Assembly: GCA_947253615.1 (NCBI GenBank)
Contig: CAMYAA010000051.1
Coordinates: forward strand, 1 to 6,685
Source of the DNA: an uncultured Sutterellaceae bacterium
GTDB lineage: Bacteria; Pseudomonadota; Gammaproteobacteria; Burkholderiales; Burkholderiaceae_F
Reading direction: 5' to 3'
Length of the DNA stretch: 6,685 nt
Positions 6,636 to 6,685 of the stretch are shown one piece after another. A model generated the notes under the pieces. That model worked only from the letters and a program-made list of their open reading frames with translations, searched no databases and was not told where the DNA came from. The position numbers and the translations under genes are program-made. Each line of letters starts with the position of its first letter. The stretch's first letter is position 1.

Positions 6636-6685
6636 CGAAGAATGTTCTCGAGGCGAAGAAATTTGTTGAGAGAGCTGAATCATTG
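6631..6685. repeat. Second copy of the 55-bp direct repeat, at the window edge
   Basis: Exact copy of 6335-6389. Bases 6633-6635 form the TAA stop of the nuclease-like gene, because the repeat is entered in a different frame (296 is not a multiple of three). It marks either the start of a second tandem unit or the k-mer overlap of an assembly contig end. Confidence 0.95.

Noticed and set aside
1..6685. A defence operon joining the helicase, autotransporter and nuclease-like gene
   Set aside because: Terminators follow the first two genes and gaps of 353 and 285 bp separate them; an autotransporter is not a usual defence partner. Only a loose neighbourhood link can be claimed.
1..6685. tRNA genes, CRISPR arrays, insertion-sequence ends or transposase genes
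   Set aside because: I looked on both strands and saw no cloverleaf sequence, regularly spaced repeats, transposase-like protein or paired terminal inverted repeats with target duplications.

Overview
The window holds three plus-strand genes of a diderm (Gram-negative) bacterium, separated by two long gaps. The best lineage clue is the classical autotransporter at 2568-5288, a type V secretion protein common in Proteobacteria. Moderate and uneven base composition and the presence of a large autotransporter would fit a host-associated beta- or gammaproteobacterium (for example the Sutterellaceae), but that placement is a guess from memory.

Layout. (1) 1-2214 is the C-terminal part of a large superfamily 1 helicase. 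Its helicase core is followed by a Vsr/DUF559-like (MTES_1575-type) nuclease domain, a long low-complexity linker and a small conserved-looking C-terminal module. The P-loop lies off the left edge. A rho-independent terminator follows at 2218-2254. (2) 2255-2567 is an AT-rich gap with an extreme G-over-C bias; it holds one weak promoter candidate and a possible 13-codon leader ORF. (3) 2568-5288 is a complete, cysteine-free autotransporter: signal peptide, an unrecognised passenger of about 550 residues, linker helix and 12-stranded-type barrel ending in Phe. The passenger start is much more AT-rich than the barrel. (4) 5289-5573 contains a strong hairpin whose better T-tract serves the minus strand, a possible minus-strand remnant of a lost gene, and a nested palindrome. 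(5) 5574-6635 encodes an unusual 353-residue protein: an N-terminal PD-(D/E)XK-like domain of the same E-x-D-G type as in the helicase, an Ala/Glu/Lys coiled coil, one transmembrane helix and a Pro/Gln-rich tail.

The most striking structural feature is at the right edge. The last 55 bases (6631-6685) are an exact copy of 6335-6389 inside the third gene, 296 bp away. The stop codon of that gene lies inside the second copy. Either there is a real tandem duplication, one base short of being an in-frame 99-codon repeat, or the window ends at a contig end carrying a 55-mer assembly overlap. The C-terminus of the third gene is therefore uncertain.

The three genes do not look like one operon: the gaps are 353 and 285 bp and terminators follow the first two. 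A link between the helicase-nuclease and the membrane-anchored nuclease-like protein (for example in DNA processing or anti-phage defence) is possible but rests only on sharing a nuclease fold and lying nearby.
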